A stretch of DNA of 64,000 bases from Crossiella equi (GTDB lineage Bacteria; Actinomycetota; Actinomycetes; Mycobacteriales; Pseudonocardiaceae): the NCBI RefSeq assembly GCF_017876755.1, contig NZ_JAGIOO010000001.1, positions 558,001 to 622,000 on the forward strand, given 5' to 3'. Shown in pieces: positions 17,901-25,523 of this stretch (positions are counted from its first letter, which is position 1; the number at the start of each line of letters is the position of its first letter). The notes under the pieces are model-generated. The model was not told the origin of the DNA, did not search any database, and saw nothing but the letters and a program-made list of their open reading frames with translations. A program made the position numbers and the translations under genes.

Positions 17901-20110
17901 TGCAGCGCGAGGCCCGGCGGCTGGAGGAGCTGATCCGGCAGCAGGTCGTGCGGCTGGCCGCCGAACGCGCCTGGGGGCACGCCGTCTCGCCCAGCCGCAT
18001 CGACGGGCAGGCCCGTGCCGACCTGGAGCAGTACGCGTTCCTGGTGCGCAAGCTCGGCAAGGGCACCGGCGTGCACGCCGCGCGCAAGCGCGCCGACATC
18101 CGGTCCGCGATGGACCGCTGCCGCCCGTCCGTGCCGGTGTGGATCATGCCGATCTACCGGATCGCCGAGCAGCTGCGCGTGCGGCCGGACATGTTCGACG
18201 TGGTCGTCGTCGACGAGGCCTCCCAGGCGGGCATGGAGGCGACCTTCCTGCAGTACCTGGCCCCGCGCATCGTGGTGATCGGCGACGACCGGCAGGTCTC
18301 CCCCAGCGCGGTCGGCGTGGACCGGCAGGAGCTGCGCGACCTGGCCAACCAGTACCTGGCCGACGACCCGTACAAGGCGTCCTGGCACGAGCCGGAGCGC
18401 AGCCTGTTCGACGAGGCGAAGATGCGCTACGGCGGGCTGCTCACCCTGGTCGAGCACCGGCGGTGCGTGCCGGAGATCATCGGCTTCTCCAACCGGATCG
18501 CCTACGAGCCGGACGGCGTACGACTGATCCCGGTGCGCCAGCACGGTGTCGACCGGCTGGACCCCATCCGCACCGTGCACCTGCCGGAGGGCTACACCCG
18601 GGGCACCACCAACAAGGTGAACCCGGTGGAGGCGGACGCGATCGTCGAGCAGATCGAGAAGTGCGCGGCCGACCCGCGGTACGACGGCCTCACCTTCGGC
18701 GTGATCTCGCTGCTGGGCCCGGCCCAGGCCAGGGCGATCGAGACGCGGCTGCTGGCGCGGATCCCCCCGGAGGAGTGGGTGGCGCGGGACCTGCGCTGCG
18801 GCGACTCCACCGACTTCCAGGGCTCGGAGCGGGACGTGGTGTTCCTGTCCATGGTGGCCGCGCCCATGCCGGGTGAGCGGCTGGCCGCGCTCACCCACGA
18901 GCGGTACGTGCAGCGCTACAACGTCGCCGCCTCGCGGGCCAAGGACCAGATGTGGCTGTTCCACACCGTGGCGCTGGCCGACGTGCGCAACCCGGACTGC
19001 ATGCGGCACCAGCTGCTGGACTACTGCCAGGGCGTGCGCAACCGCCAGGAGACCGGCGGCGGGGTGGGGGTGGTGCCCGAGCACGAGCGGGTGAGCCCGT
19101 TCGACTCGCTGTTCGAGCAGCGCGTGCACAACCGCCTGGTGGACCGGGGGTTCACGGTGGTGCCGCAGTACGAGGTGGCGCCCTACCTGCTGGACCTCGT
19201 GGTGCTCGGCGCGCGGGCGCGGCTGGCGGTGGAGTGCGACGGCGACGCCTGGCACGGGCCGGAGGCCTACGAGCGGGACCTGGCGCGGCAGCGGGAGCTG
19301 GAGCGGTGCGGGTGGCAGTTCTTCCGGGTGCGGGAGTCGAGTTTTGTGATCGACCCGGCGGGCACGCTCAGCGGGCTCTGGCAGCGGTTGCGGGAGCTGG
19401 ACATCCACCCGCACGGGCAGCGGCCCGGGCCGGTGGCGGCCGAACCAGGGGCGGACGAACCAGGGGCGGCGCCGGTGGCGGACGAGCCGATCACACCGGC
19501 GCTCGCACCGCCGCCCGTGGTGGCGGAGCCGGTGCTGGAGGAGCGGGTGTCCCCGGTCGTCTCCGGCGCGCTGGCCAGCTACCCGGAGTTCACCGGCCAG
19601 GTCCGGCCCGCGCTGGAGGTCAGCACCGCCGAACTGGTCGCCCACCTCGCGGAGATCGTCGCGGTGGAGGGCCCGGTGGTCGGGCAGCGGCTGCACAACG
19701 CCTACGTGCGGGCCTCCGGGCAGCGCAAGGTCGGGCACGTGATCGCCCGTGCCCTCAACTCCGCGATCTCCCAGGCCGTGCGGCGGGGTGAGCTGGTCGA
19801 GGACAACCCGTTGGACGAGGCGGGGGTGAAACCGCGCACGTACCGGCTGCCTGACCAGCCCGCGGTGCGGCCCCGGGCGCTCGGGCCGCGGCTGTTCGAA
19901 CAGGTGCCGCCCGCCGAGCTGGCCGCGCTGCTCGCGCGTGCGGCGCAGCGGCACGGGTGGCAGGACGAGGAGGTCCTGTTCCGGGAGGCGCTGGCCGCGC
20001 TCGGGCTCAAGCGGCTGACCGACGGTGTGGAGACCCGCTTGCGGGCGGTGCTGGCCCTGGCGCGTTTGGACGGTCCACTCGGAGGTACCTCCTCCGCGTG
20101 GAACTCCTGA
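14996..20110 (+). CDS. SF1 helicase fused to a Vsr-like/PD-(D/E)XK nuclease
   Basis: 1,704-residue ATPase of the COG1112 (DNA2/NAM7-like) superfamily 1. Walker A GPPGTGKT is at residues 386-393, Walker B/motif II VVVVDEASQAG has D1073-E1074, motif III is IVVIGDDRQVSP, and motif VI is YNVAASRAKDQM near 1310. The insert between motifs I and II is about 650 residues, mostly helical. A nuclease domain at about 1369-1470 has LLDLVVLG, LAVECDGDAWHG and CGWQFFRVRES, the D...ExD pattern of Vsr/DUF559 endonucleases. A winged-helix-like tail (DUF3320-type) follows. The GTG at 14996 has GGGAG 7 bp upstream. It probably unwinds and cuts nucleic acid; anti-phage defence or repair is inferred from similar architectures. 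Confidence 0.9.
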   Translation: MDAVESGNDGDAVLLDRAVRLFTFLRRVQQLRNRAVRTVGGYSSVTWLHELPDHPAVRLAPAPESPEGPVLTVDRLAPEPPPDPGPELWRWLDGTHEDSRTCPGLVEEITTSARTGQEPETIPRTEHPEVDAEYREWRAEWERWAARDEVHRPTRELYTRLFAVQVAATGNTEELELVLGVGCLHWAPPAHAPVRRHLLTMPAVIDLDEDTGALTVRRGPLPDGPALEVDMLDPGALVHPQRVDQVRAELTSLDPHPLDGTETHPLLRRLVHVLDANGTFSEEEPGAPTQHAVVSASPALLLRKRSQQGLVQIFQTITDQLTEAGVVPKGLLPLLDPGHRLAATADPSPGAVVDVDGDPFLPLPVNDVQLRVLHQVDTKAQTLVQGPPGTGKTHTAAALLSHLLAQGKRVLVTAHTDRALREVRDKLPPEIRPLSVAVVGASRDDMADLKVAVARIGAAAAEHDPVASQAVIDTCLATIDDLRRQRAAVHQQLLRVREDEVTEQEHAGYRGTLAALAHRHQAEAAEFGWLTELVEVAADAPVPLTDGEVTDWLALLGDTGLHADEPEARRRLPELTHVPEPPEFARLLTAETGAATAAEAHRALREHPAFPAVRRLAPTDRDQLARRLHRLADEADELAHRRESWMDEALADVRSGRAAIWESRARQVDELVGQADRIVSQLGPLTEVVVRAGELGTLTALARSVREVAAAGRLRTGADGLPKTGMLTPKVVKEAQPLFTGVVVNGQPPTTAQAIDEFLLWAEAERALAVLDRAWPESVRVPAEDTQRERLQWHVAEAGALHRVLRLSAALVEEGARVTGLGLPVPDWSDLAAVRGYADLVDAAATADAHTDALAPIAGTEAVLVDAAHDPDIAAPVHDLLAAVRQRAPEAYATAYARLVRLAQVREQVARRDELAARLDGVPALRAAVAAEPSDPVWPGRLARFEAAWAWAATGAWVLAQDATDVNALQREARRLEELIRQQVVRLAAERAWGHAVSPSRIDGQARADLEQYAFLVRKLGKGTGVHAARKRADIRSAMDRCRPSVPVWIMPIYRIAEQLRVRPDMFDVVVVDEASQAGMEATFLQYLAPRIVVIGDDRQVSPSAVGVDRQELRDLANQYLADDPYKASWHEPERSLFDEAKMRYGGLLTLVEHRRCVPEIIGFSNRIAYEPDGVRLIPVRQHGVDRLDPIRTVHLPEGYTRGTTNKVNPVEADAIVEQIEKCAADPRYDGLTFGVISLLGPAQARAIETRLLARIPPEEWVARDLRCGDSTDFQGSERDVVFLSMVAAPMPGERLAALTHERYVQRYNVAASRAKDQMWLFHTVALADVRNPDCMRHQLLDYCQGVRNRQETGGGVGVVPEHERVSPFDSLFEQRVHNRLVDRGFTVVPQYEVAPYLLDLVVLGARARLAVECDGDAWHGPEAYERDLARQRELERCGWQFFRVRESSFVIDPAGTLSGLWQRLRELDIHPHGQRPGPVAAEPGADEPGAAPVADEPITPALAPPPVVAEPVLEERVSPVVSGALASYPEFTGQVRPALEVSTAELVAHLAEIVAVEGPVVGQRLHNAYVRASGQRKVGHVIARALNSAISQAVRRGELVEDNPLDEAGVKPRTYRLPDQPAVRPRALGPRLFEQVPPAELAALLARAAQRHGWQDEEVLFREALAALGLKRLTDGVETRLRAVLALARLDGPLGGTSSAWNS

Positions 20111-20310
20111 CGAGACTGGGTGTCTGCGCTCCCCAGCGGGATACGACCCTCCTGGTCGACGCGATGCTGGCCGCCGTGGTGGCCCGGGACCGGGTGCCGT
20201 TCGGGCCCGTGCTGCGCGAGCGCGCCGGGTGGCTGGCCGACCGCGGGCTCGTCGAGGCCGGGGAAGCCGAGGAAGAGCTGGTGGTGACCCGTGCCGACCG
20301 GATCCGGTGA
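20098..20310 (+). CDS. Small protein overlapping the helicase stop
   Basis: 70 residues (VELLTRLGVCAPQRDTTLLV, then a helical segment ending VVTRADRIR), GC3-rich and in a different frame from the helicase. The GTG start lies 13 bp inside the helicase gene and its own 3' end overlaps the CDGSH gene by 20 bp, so it is likely translated by coupling. The helix-rich pattern could be a small winged helix. Not recognised; real coding status is likely from codon bias and the overlap geometry. Confidence 0.55.
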   Translation: MELLTRLGVCAPQRDTTLLVDAMLAAVVARDRVPFGPVLRERAGWLADRGLVEAGEAEEELVVTRADRIR

Positions 20311-20500
20311 ACCGCGGCGGATGCGCCTGGTGACCGGCGGCCCGCTCCTGGTGGAGGGGCCGGTGGAGCTGGAGCTGCCCGACGGGTCGACGGTGCGCTG
20401 CGACCGCTTCCAGGTGGCGGTGTGCCTGTGCCGCCGCAGCAAGGACTACCCGCTGTGCGACACCAGCCACCGCCGCCGGAAGTCCGCTCAGGACGGTTGA
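20291..20500 (+). CDS. CDGSH iron-sulfur domain protein
   Basis: 69 residues carrying a CDGSH-type 2Fe-2S site near the C-terminus: CLCRRSKDYPLCDTSHRR supplies three Cys and one His in the CxCx(n)CDxSH pattern. It is a redox/electron-transfer or cluster-transfer protein. Start GTG 20291 overlaps the preceding gene; ATG 20321 is an alternative. It converges on the haem-oxygenase-like iron enzyme, overlapping by 13 bp. CDGSH proteins are commonly adjacent to that enzyme in actinobacteria, so a functional link is plausible. Confidence 0.88.
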   Translation: MPTGSGEPRRMRLVTGGPLLVEGPVELELPDGSTVRCDRFQVAVCLCRRSKDYPLCDTSHRRRKSAQDG

Positions 20501-21492
20501 GCGCACAGCGAGGTGTCCCCCGCCTGCCAGCAGCCGAGCAGGTAGCGGCCCAGGCGGTCCTCCAGCAGCCCGGTGGCCTGCACGCCGAGCACCACGTCCG
20601 CGGCCAGGCCCGGTTCCCGGTGCAGCAGGTCGCCGAGCACGTCGTGGCGCAGCACCTGCTCGTGCACCGCGTCGGCCTCCACGTGCTCGGTGTAGAACCG
20701 CACGCAGGCCGGGTCCGCGTCGTGGCGGCGCAGCGCCTCGACCAGCCGACCGGCGTTGGGGGCGGTGGTGATCTCGGCGGCGGCGAAGTGGCCGACCAGC
20801 GCACCGCGCAGGGACCGGTGCAGGCCGAACAGCGACATCATGTTCACCGTGGCCAGCGACCAGGCCGGGACGTCGTTGAGGTAGGCCAGGTAGTCCGGGT
20901 TCAGGCCCGCCCCGGCCAGCAGGTCGGCGTAGAGCTGGGAGTGCATGCGGTCGGCGCGGCCGCCGCCGAACTCGTCGAACTCCACCGCCACCAGCGCGGC
21001 CTTGGCCTTGCCGCGCAGCCTCGGCAGCACCCAGGCGTGCGGGTCGGCCTCCTTGAGGTGGTAGAGCGAGCGGTGCACGAAGTACTCGCGCAGCTGCCAC
21101 CACTGCCCCGAGTCCCGGAGGAAGTGGGTCACACCCGTGCCGCGCTGGGGCTCGGCCAGCAGCTCGTCCACAGTGGACTCGACGTCGGAGCCGCCCTCGA
21201 CCTGTTCGCGCAGGGCGCCCAGGAACAGCTGCTCCAGGCCCGCGCGGAAGGTCAGCAGGGCCGGGTCCCACTCCCAGTCCGGGTCGACCCCCGCGAAACC
21301 CTGGTAGTGCAGCTCGTAGCAGCTGTAGAGCGCCATCTGGAGGTCGGCGCCGAACGGGCTGGCCGCGCCGGGGTGGGGGAAGGCGGCCGTGCCCGGGGCA
21401 GTGCGCAGCGCGGTGATCAGCGCCTCGCTGAGCTCGCCCCGGGCGTGCGGGAGGGCCGGGCTGGTCTGGATGGATGCCGCGGTGGTGGTCAC
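20488..21492 (-). CDS. Iron-containing redox enzyme (haem-oxygenase-like fold)
   Basis: 334 residues of the all-helical haem-oxygenase-like diiron family (PF14518 type). Candidate metal ligands are spread over SCYELHYQGF, EYFVHRSLYHLKEADPHAW, VAVEFDEFGGG with RMHSQLY, and RFYTEHVEADAVHEQV, giving the Glu/His/Asp pattern of these oxygenases. The substrate is unknown; relatives act on amino acids, fatty acids or cofactors. No signal peptide. Tail-to-tail with the CDGSH gene, which might deliver electrons. Confidence 0.85.
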   Translation of the reverse strand: MTTTAASIQTSPALPHARGELSEALITALRTAPGTAAFPHPGAASPFGADLQMALYSCYELHYQGFAGVDPDWEWDPALLTFRAGLEQLFLGALREQVEGGSDVESTVDELLAEPQRGTGVTHFLRDSGQWWQLREYFVHRSLYHLKEADPHAWVLPRLRGKAKAALVAVEFDEFGGGRADRMHSQLYADLLAGAGLNPDYLAYLNDVPAWSLATVNMMSLFGLHRSLRGALVGHFAAAEITTAPNAGRLVEALRRHDADPACVRFYTEHVEADAVHEQVLRHDVLGDLLHREPGLAADVVLGVQATGLLEDRLGRYLLGCWQAGDTSLCAQPS

Positions 21493-21501
21493 GGCCCCCG
21501 G

Positions 21502-22617
21502 TTACCCAGCAGGCGCCACGTCAAGCCGGGGTTCGGCGCGGTCCACCTCACCGGCGAGGTAGTCCAGCACACCGTGCGGTCCGTGCTCGAAGGCCTTGCG
21601 CTGCCGGTCCGCGCCGATGCCGTGCTGCCGCAGGGGGGCAAGCACCGAGCGCACGCGGTCGGCGTCGCCCAGCTCCTCCAGCGCGGGCGCCACCCAGGCC
21701 AGCATCTCCTCGAGCAGCTCAGTGGCGGGCACACGCCGTTCGCGCAGCGGGTGCACCGCGTCGCCGTGCAGACCGTAGCGGGCGGCCGTCCACACCGCCG
21801 CGTGCCCCACCTGGTCGCGCACCACCGGTGCGGGCACACCCCGGTCCACTTCGGACAGTGCGGTGTGCACGAGCGCGCGGCTGAGCGCGGCCTGCAGGGT
21901 GGCCTCGGCCGCGGTGGGCACGGCGTCGGCGACGCGGAACTCCAGCGTGGGGTGGCGGGCCGAGGGGCGGAGCAACCAGAAGCCCAGCTCCTCGTGCACG
22001 AGGGTGCCGCACTCGGCCAGGCGGGCGATCTCGGCGTTGTAGTCGTCGGCGGAGTCGAAGTGCGGGGCCATGCCCGCGCCGGGGAACCGGGACTGGAGCA
22101 CCACTCGCCAGCTGGCGTGCCCCATGTCGCGCCCGGCCCAGAACACGGAGTTGCCGGACAGGGCGAGCAGCGTGGGCAGCCACGGGCGCAGGTGGTTCAT
22201 CACGGCCACCCCGGCCTCGCGGTCGGGCACGCCGACCTCGACGTGGCAACCGGAGACCTGGTAGTCGTCGATGATGCCCGCGTAGCGCCGCCCGAACTCG
22301 GTGAAGCGCGGCTGGTCGACCAGGCCGGGCATGGCCCCCTCGAAGACGGGCGTACCGGTGCTCACCAGGACCAGGCCCTGGGAGCGGGCCGCCTCGGCCA
22401 GGCGCCTGCGCCCGCCGAGCAGCTGGTCCTCCACCTCGGCCAGCAGCGTGCACACCCCGGTGGCCGCCTCGACCTGGGTGTCCAACAGTTCGGCCTGCAC
22501 ACTCCCGTCCTCCGGCGTACCCGCCAGCGCGAGCACCGGGCCCGCCGCCCGGATCGGCCGTCCCGTGGTCGGGTCGACCAGCAGGAACTCCTCTTCCACC
22601 CCGAGAGTCAGCGTCAT
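21502..22617 (-). CDS. GCS2-type glutamate-cysteine ligase family (carboxylate-amine ligase)
   Basis: 371-residue ATP-dependent ligase of the YbdK/GCS2 family, which joins the gamma-carboxyl of glutamate to an amine such as cysteine. It starts MTLTLGVEEEFLLVD, with the family's GxExEF motif, followed by GCHVEVGVPDREAGVAVMNH and LEFRVADAVPTAAEA. The ATG at 22617 is preceded by GGAGG. It lies 9 bp upstream of the iron redox enzyme on the same strand, so the two form an operon. The amine partner is unproven; it may differ from cysteine. Confidence 0.88.
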   Translation of the reverse strand: MTLTLGVEEEFLLVDPTTGRPIRAAGPVLALAGTPEDGSVQAELLDTQVEAATGVCTLLAEVEDQLLGGRRRLAEAARSQGLVLVSTGTPVFEGAMPGLVDQPRFTEFGRRYAGIIDDYQVSGCHVEVGVPDREAGVAVMNHLRPWLPTLLALSGNSVFWAGRDMGHASWRVVLQSRFPGAGMAPHFDSADDYNAEIARLAECGTLVHEELGFWLLRPSARHPTLEFRVADAVPTAAEATLQAALSRALVHTALSEVDRGVPAPVVRDQVGHAAVWTAARYGLHGDAVHPLRERRVPATELLEEMLAWVAPALEELGDADRVRSVLAPLRQHGIGADRQRKAFEHGPHGVLDYLAGEVDRAEPRLDVAPAG

Positions 22618-22704
22618 GCCTACCTCCTTACCCGAATCAGGAGGTGTTGATCCGGTTCTGCTGGGTAACTCACCCCGGATCAGGCACAACGGAGGAGGCC
22701 ACCC

Positions 22705-23670
22705 ATGCGCTGGGGCTACACCCTGATGACCGAGCAAGCGGGCCCGTCGGCCCTGGTGGCGCACGCCGAGGCGGCCGAGCGGGCCGGGTTCGACTTCGAG
22801 GTGATGAGCGACCACTACTCTCCGTGGCTGGCAGAACAAGGCCACTCGCCGAACGCGTGGAGCGTGCTGGGCGCGGTCACGCAGCGCACCTCCGAGGTCG
22901 AGCTGATGACCTACGTGACCTGCCCGCTGTTCCGCTACCACCCGGCGGTGGTGGCCCAGCAGGCGGCGACGGTGCAGCTGCTCTCCGGCAACCGCTTCAC
23001 CCTGGGCCTGGGCGCCGGGGAGAACCTCAACGAGCACATCGCGGTCCCGGGCTGGCCGCCGGTGAACGTGCGGCACGAGATGCTGGCCGAGGCGATCGAG
23101 ATCATCGGCGCGCTCTTCGACGGCGGCTCGGTGGACCACTCGGGCAAGCACTACCGGGTGGACTCGGCCCGCCTGTGGGACCTGCCGGAGCAGCGCGTCC
23201 CCCTGGCGGTGGCGGTCTCCGGGCCGCGGTCGGTGGCGGAGTTCGCCCTGGTCGCGGACGCCCTGGTCGCGGTCGAACCGGACGAGGGCCTGGTCCGGGA
23301 CTGGGATGCCACCCGGGGCGAGCTGCCCTCGCGCAAGATCGGCCAGCTGCCGGTGTGCTGGGACCCGGACCGCGACGCGGCCGTCCGGCGGGCCCACGAG
23401 CAGTTCCGCTGGTTCGGCGGCGGCTGGAAGGTCAACGCCGAACTCCCGGGCCCGGCCGCCTTCGCCGGTGCCACCCAGTTCGTGCGCCCGGAGGACGTCG
23501 CCGGCTCCATCCCGTGCGGCCCGGACGTGGACCCCGTCGTGGCCGCGGTGCGGAAGTTCGTGGCCGCGGGCTTCACCGACGTGGCCTTGGTACAGATCGG
23601 CGGCGAACACCAGGAGGGGTTCCTGGCGTTCGCCGAGAAGGAGCTGCTGCCCGCACTGCGGGAGCTGTGA
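22705..23670 (+). CDS. F420-dependent LLM-class oxidoreductase
   Basis: 321-residue TIM-barrel enzyme of the F420-dependent glucose-6-phosphate dehydrogenase-like group (TIGR03557-type). Hallmarks are MRWGYTLMTEQAGPSALVAH, EVMSDHYSPWLAEQGHSPNAW, TCPLFRYHPAVVAQQAAT and FTLGLGAGENLNEH. It transfers hydride between deazaflavin F420 and an unknown substrate. Divergent from the GCS2 ligase with 87 bp between starts. Two strong hairpins close the unit. Confidence 0.93.
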   Translation: MRWGYTLMTEQAGPSALVAHAEAAERAGFDFEVMSDHYSPWLAEQGHSPNAWSVLGAVTQRTSEVELMTYVTCPLFRYHPAVVAQQAATVQLLSGNRFTLGLGAGENLNEHIAVPGWPPVNVRHEMLAEAIEIIGALFDGGSVDHSGKHYRVDSARLWDLPEQRVPLAVAVSGPRSVAEFALVADALVAVEPDEGLVRDWDATRGELPSRKIGQLPVCWDPDRDAAVRRAHEQFRWFGGGWKVNAELPGPAAFAGATQFVRPEDVAGSIPCGPDVDPVVAAVRKFVAAGFTDVALVQIGGEHQEGFLAFAEKELLPALREL

Positions 23671-23680
23671 GGAGACCAGG

Positions 23681-23715
23681 CACGGGGCGAGGCCGCGCGG
23701 TGGCCTCGCCCCGTG
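23681..23715. terminator. First of two tandem hairpin terminators
   Basis: A perfect 14-bp stem (CACGGGGCGAGGCC / GGCCTCGCCCCGTG) with a 7-base loop lies between convergent genes, so it can serve both strands. Confidence 0.88.
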
Positions 23716-23723
23716 GTCTGGAA

Positions 23724-23754
23724 GCGGTGCCCGGGAGTCCGTCCCGGGCACCGC
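23724..23754. terminator. Second tandem hairpin terminator
   Basis: A perfect 13-bp stem (GCGGTGCCCGGGA / TCCCGGGCACCGC) with a 5-base loop, 8 bp after the first hairpin. The double structure insulates the convergent F420 and secreted-protein genes. Confidence 0.88.
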
Positions 23755-23769
23755 GGTCGGATCAGGTCT

Positions 23770-24273
23770 TTACACCACGAAGGTGCGTTCGAAGGAACAG
23801 TTGAGGACGGGGGTGTTCAGGCCGCTGCACTGCTGCGGGGCCTGGCGCCACACCTTGCCCCACGGGGCGATCAGCGTGGTGGAGTAGCCCAGGATCTGTT
23901 CGGCGCCACGGGTGACGGGGTTGTAGGCCGCCGCGCTCGTGCCCGTGCGGAGCGGGGCGAAGCCGAAGCGCTGCGCGACCTGCTCCGGGGAGCGGGCCTC
24001 GTTGTAGAGCGTTGCCTGGCCGGTCATCAGCACCTGGACGCCGCAGGTCGTGCGGCCCTGGAATGCGACGCGCACGTCGGGGGTCTCCGACGGCCACTGG
24101 GCACGCAGTTGGATGGTGCAGGTGGTCGTCGCCGAGCCGATGAGCGCGCGGGCCCGGACCTGGAACTGGTCGGTGATCACGGTGTCCGGGATCGGCGCCG
24201 CCTGCGCGGCGACTCCGGTAACCAGGCTGGTCAGACCGACGAACGCGGCGACCACCAGTGCTCGCAACCGCAT
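23770..24273 (-). CDS. Small secreted protein, unknown
   Basis: 167 residues. MRLRALVVAAFVGLTSLVTGVAAQA is a signal peptide. The mature part has four cysteines (TTTCTIQLRAQW, GRTTCGVQVLM, QQCSGL, LNCSFERTFVV), suggesting two disulfides in a small beta-rich domain. GGAGGT lies 9 bp before the ATG at 24273. It sits beside two protease-inhibitor families, so a binding or inhibitory role outside the cell is possible. Family not recognised. Confidence 0.8.
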   Translation of the reverse strand: MRLRALVVAAFVGLTSLVTGVAAQAAPIPDTVITDQFQVRARALIGSATTTCTIQLRAQWPSETPDVRVAFQGRTTCGVQVLMTGQATLYNEARSPEQVAQRFGFAPLRTGTSAAAYNPVTRGAEQILGYSTTLIAPWGKVWRQAPQQCSGLNTPVLNCSFERTFVV

Positions 24274-24407
24274 GACTGTGTTACCTCCGGAAATTCGGGG
24301 AACTGCGGGACGAGAACTATTCAGGCATGAATTGCCGTTCCGCGTCCACATTTTACGGCTGCGCCATGGCGGGCATACCGACGGTCGAAAACCAGCCGCT
24401 TGCGCGG

Positions 24408-24803
24408 TCACAGTTCAAATACCGGGCCGGTGGTTGCCTGGAGTACGCACGCATTGCCGTAGGTGCGGATGAAGGACACCCGCTGTCCCTGCCACTGCCC
24501 CTTCGCGGTCACCGTCACCGGGCTGTAGTCGCGCGGACAGCCCGGGTTGTCCGGGTCGCCGGGCAGGCGGAGGAAGTTGCCATTCGCCCTGGTCAGGTCG
24601 GCACACGCGGCGGCCTTGCGCGGGTGGTCACCGCCCGGCGGCTGGCAGAGGAGCGTCCGCCGCGCAGTCACCGGGGTGGGCTGCTCGCCGTCGGCGGTGG
24701 TGAGCAGCAACCGACTGGGCTGCGCGGCGGACGCGGTCAGGGGCTGGACCGCCAGGGTGAGGGAAACGGCGAGGAAAAGCACCGGGAACAACCGTTGGCG
24801 CAT
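24408..24803 (-). CDS. Subtilisin inhibitor-like (SSI family) protease inhibitor
   Basis: 131 residues: signal peptide 1-27, then the SSI fold. LLLTTADGE, RTLLCQPPGGDHPRKAAACADL, CPRDYSPVTVTAKGQWQGQR and the closing TYGNACVLQATTGPVFEL match Streptomyces subtilisin inhibitor. The four cysteines (53, 67, 89, 119) give its two disulfides. The reactive site aligns at Cys89-Pro-Arg91-Asp92, so P1 is arginine, predicting inhibition of trypsin-like proteases rather than chymotrypsin-like ones. It probably restrains the organism's own secreted serine proteases. Confidence 0.93.
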   Translation of the reverse strand: MRQRLFPVLFLAVSLTLAVQPLTASAAQPSRLLLTTADGEQPTPVTARRTLLCQPPGGDHPRKAAACADLTRANGNFLRLPGDPDNPGCPRDYSPVTVTAKGQWQGQRVSFIRTYGNACVLQATTGPVFEL

Positions 24804-24814
24804 TGTCGACCTTC

Positions 24815-24855
24815 CACGAAAAAACCGGTGAGAGCGGATCTCGCTCCCACCGGTT
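24815..24855 (-). terminator. Intrinsic terminator with T-tract
   Basis: On the minus strand, stem AACCGGTG / CACCGGTT plus an inner 5-bp GAGCG/CGCTC stem and 5-base loop is followed at once by TTTTTT. It ends transcripts of the gene at 24920-25348 just before the SSI gene. U-tract terminators are rare in such GC-rich DNA. Confidence 0.88.
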
Positions 24856-24919
24856 CTACGTTTCAGGGATTCAGGTGCTCGCGCCCGGCCCCGGGTATCG
24901 CACCTTCGGCGGCAACGCC

Positions 24920-25348
24920 TCAGACGGAGCTGGCCCCGGTGTGGCGGGCGAGGGCGGCCACGAGCTCGACCCGGGGCGTCACGGGGATCTCGGGGGCGCC
25001 GGGCTGGCCCAGCTGGTGGGTGTCGGAGCGCAGGTCCGCCAGGAACCGCACGAGGTGGCCCGGTGCGGGTAAGAGCTCCGCCCCGTAGAAGACCAGGGCG
25101 ATGAGGTCCTCCCCGGTGCGCGACTCCAGCGCGACGTACCAGCCGCGCCGCTCCTCCCAGAGCAGCGCCACGTCCAGTCCGGGGAAGCGGGCCAGCCGCC
25201 AGTCCAGCGCGAGGTAGGCCGAGGCCGGGGGTTCCGGCTCGATCGTGCAGGACTCCATGCCCACGCCCAGCAACCGTGCGACCTCGGCGACGTATCCCTC
25301 AAGCCCTCGAAGGAATGCGTGCTCGGTGTCCATCACCGCACCCGTCAT
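24920..25348 (-). CDS. DUF6292-like small protein
   Basis: 142 residues. HAFLRGLEGYVAEVARLLGV is an amphipathic N-terminal helix. ASAYLALDWRLARFPGLDVA and LLWEERRGWYVALESRTGED form the central sheet, and the tail has PAPGHLVRFLADLR. This resembles the DUF6292 family, small cytoplasmic proteins found mostly in Pseudonocardiales, whose function is unknown. It is a single gene closed by the T-tract terminator. Family name is from recall of the pattern, so moderately certain. Confidence 0.72.
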   Translation of the reverse strand: MTGAVMDTEHAFLRGLEGYVAEVARLLGVGMESCTIEPEPPASAYLALDWRLARFPGLDVALLWEERRGWYVALESRTGEDLIALVFYGAELLPAPGHLVRFLADLRSDTHQLGQPGAPEIPVTPRVELVAALARHTGASSV

Positions 25349-25523
25349 GGCCCCCTCTTTCGAGTTGTGGTCCGACGTTCGTGCGGCTGGGATTCACCGT
25401 ATGCGTGTCCGGCAAACCCTTGCAATGCGACAAACTTTCGTGGTCCCGATCACCGCGTGCGGCGGGCGGCGCGACCGCCACACGGGGTGTTGACACCACT
25501 ACTCGGATGGCCCGGCAGACGGG

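Noticed and set aside
14858-21271. Very long open frame on the minus strand opposite the helicase
   Set aside because: Arg/Gly/Ala/Pro-rich antisense shadow of the helicase in GC-rich DNA, with no domain.
21502-23751. 749-residue frame suggesting a fusion upstream of the GCS2 ligase
   Set aside because: The part above 22617 is antisense to the F420 gene; the ATG with GGAGG marks the real start.
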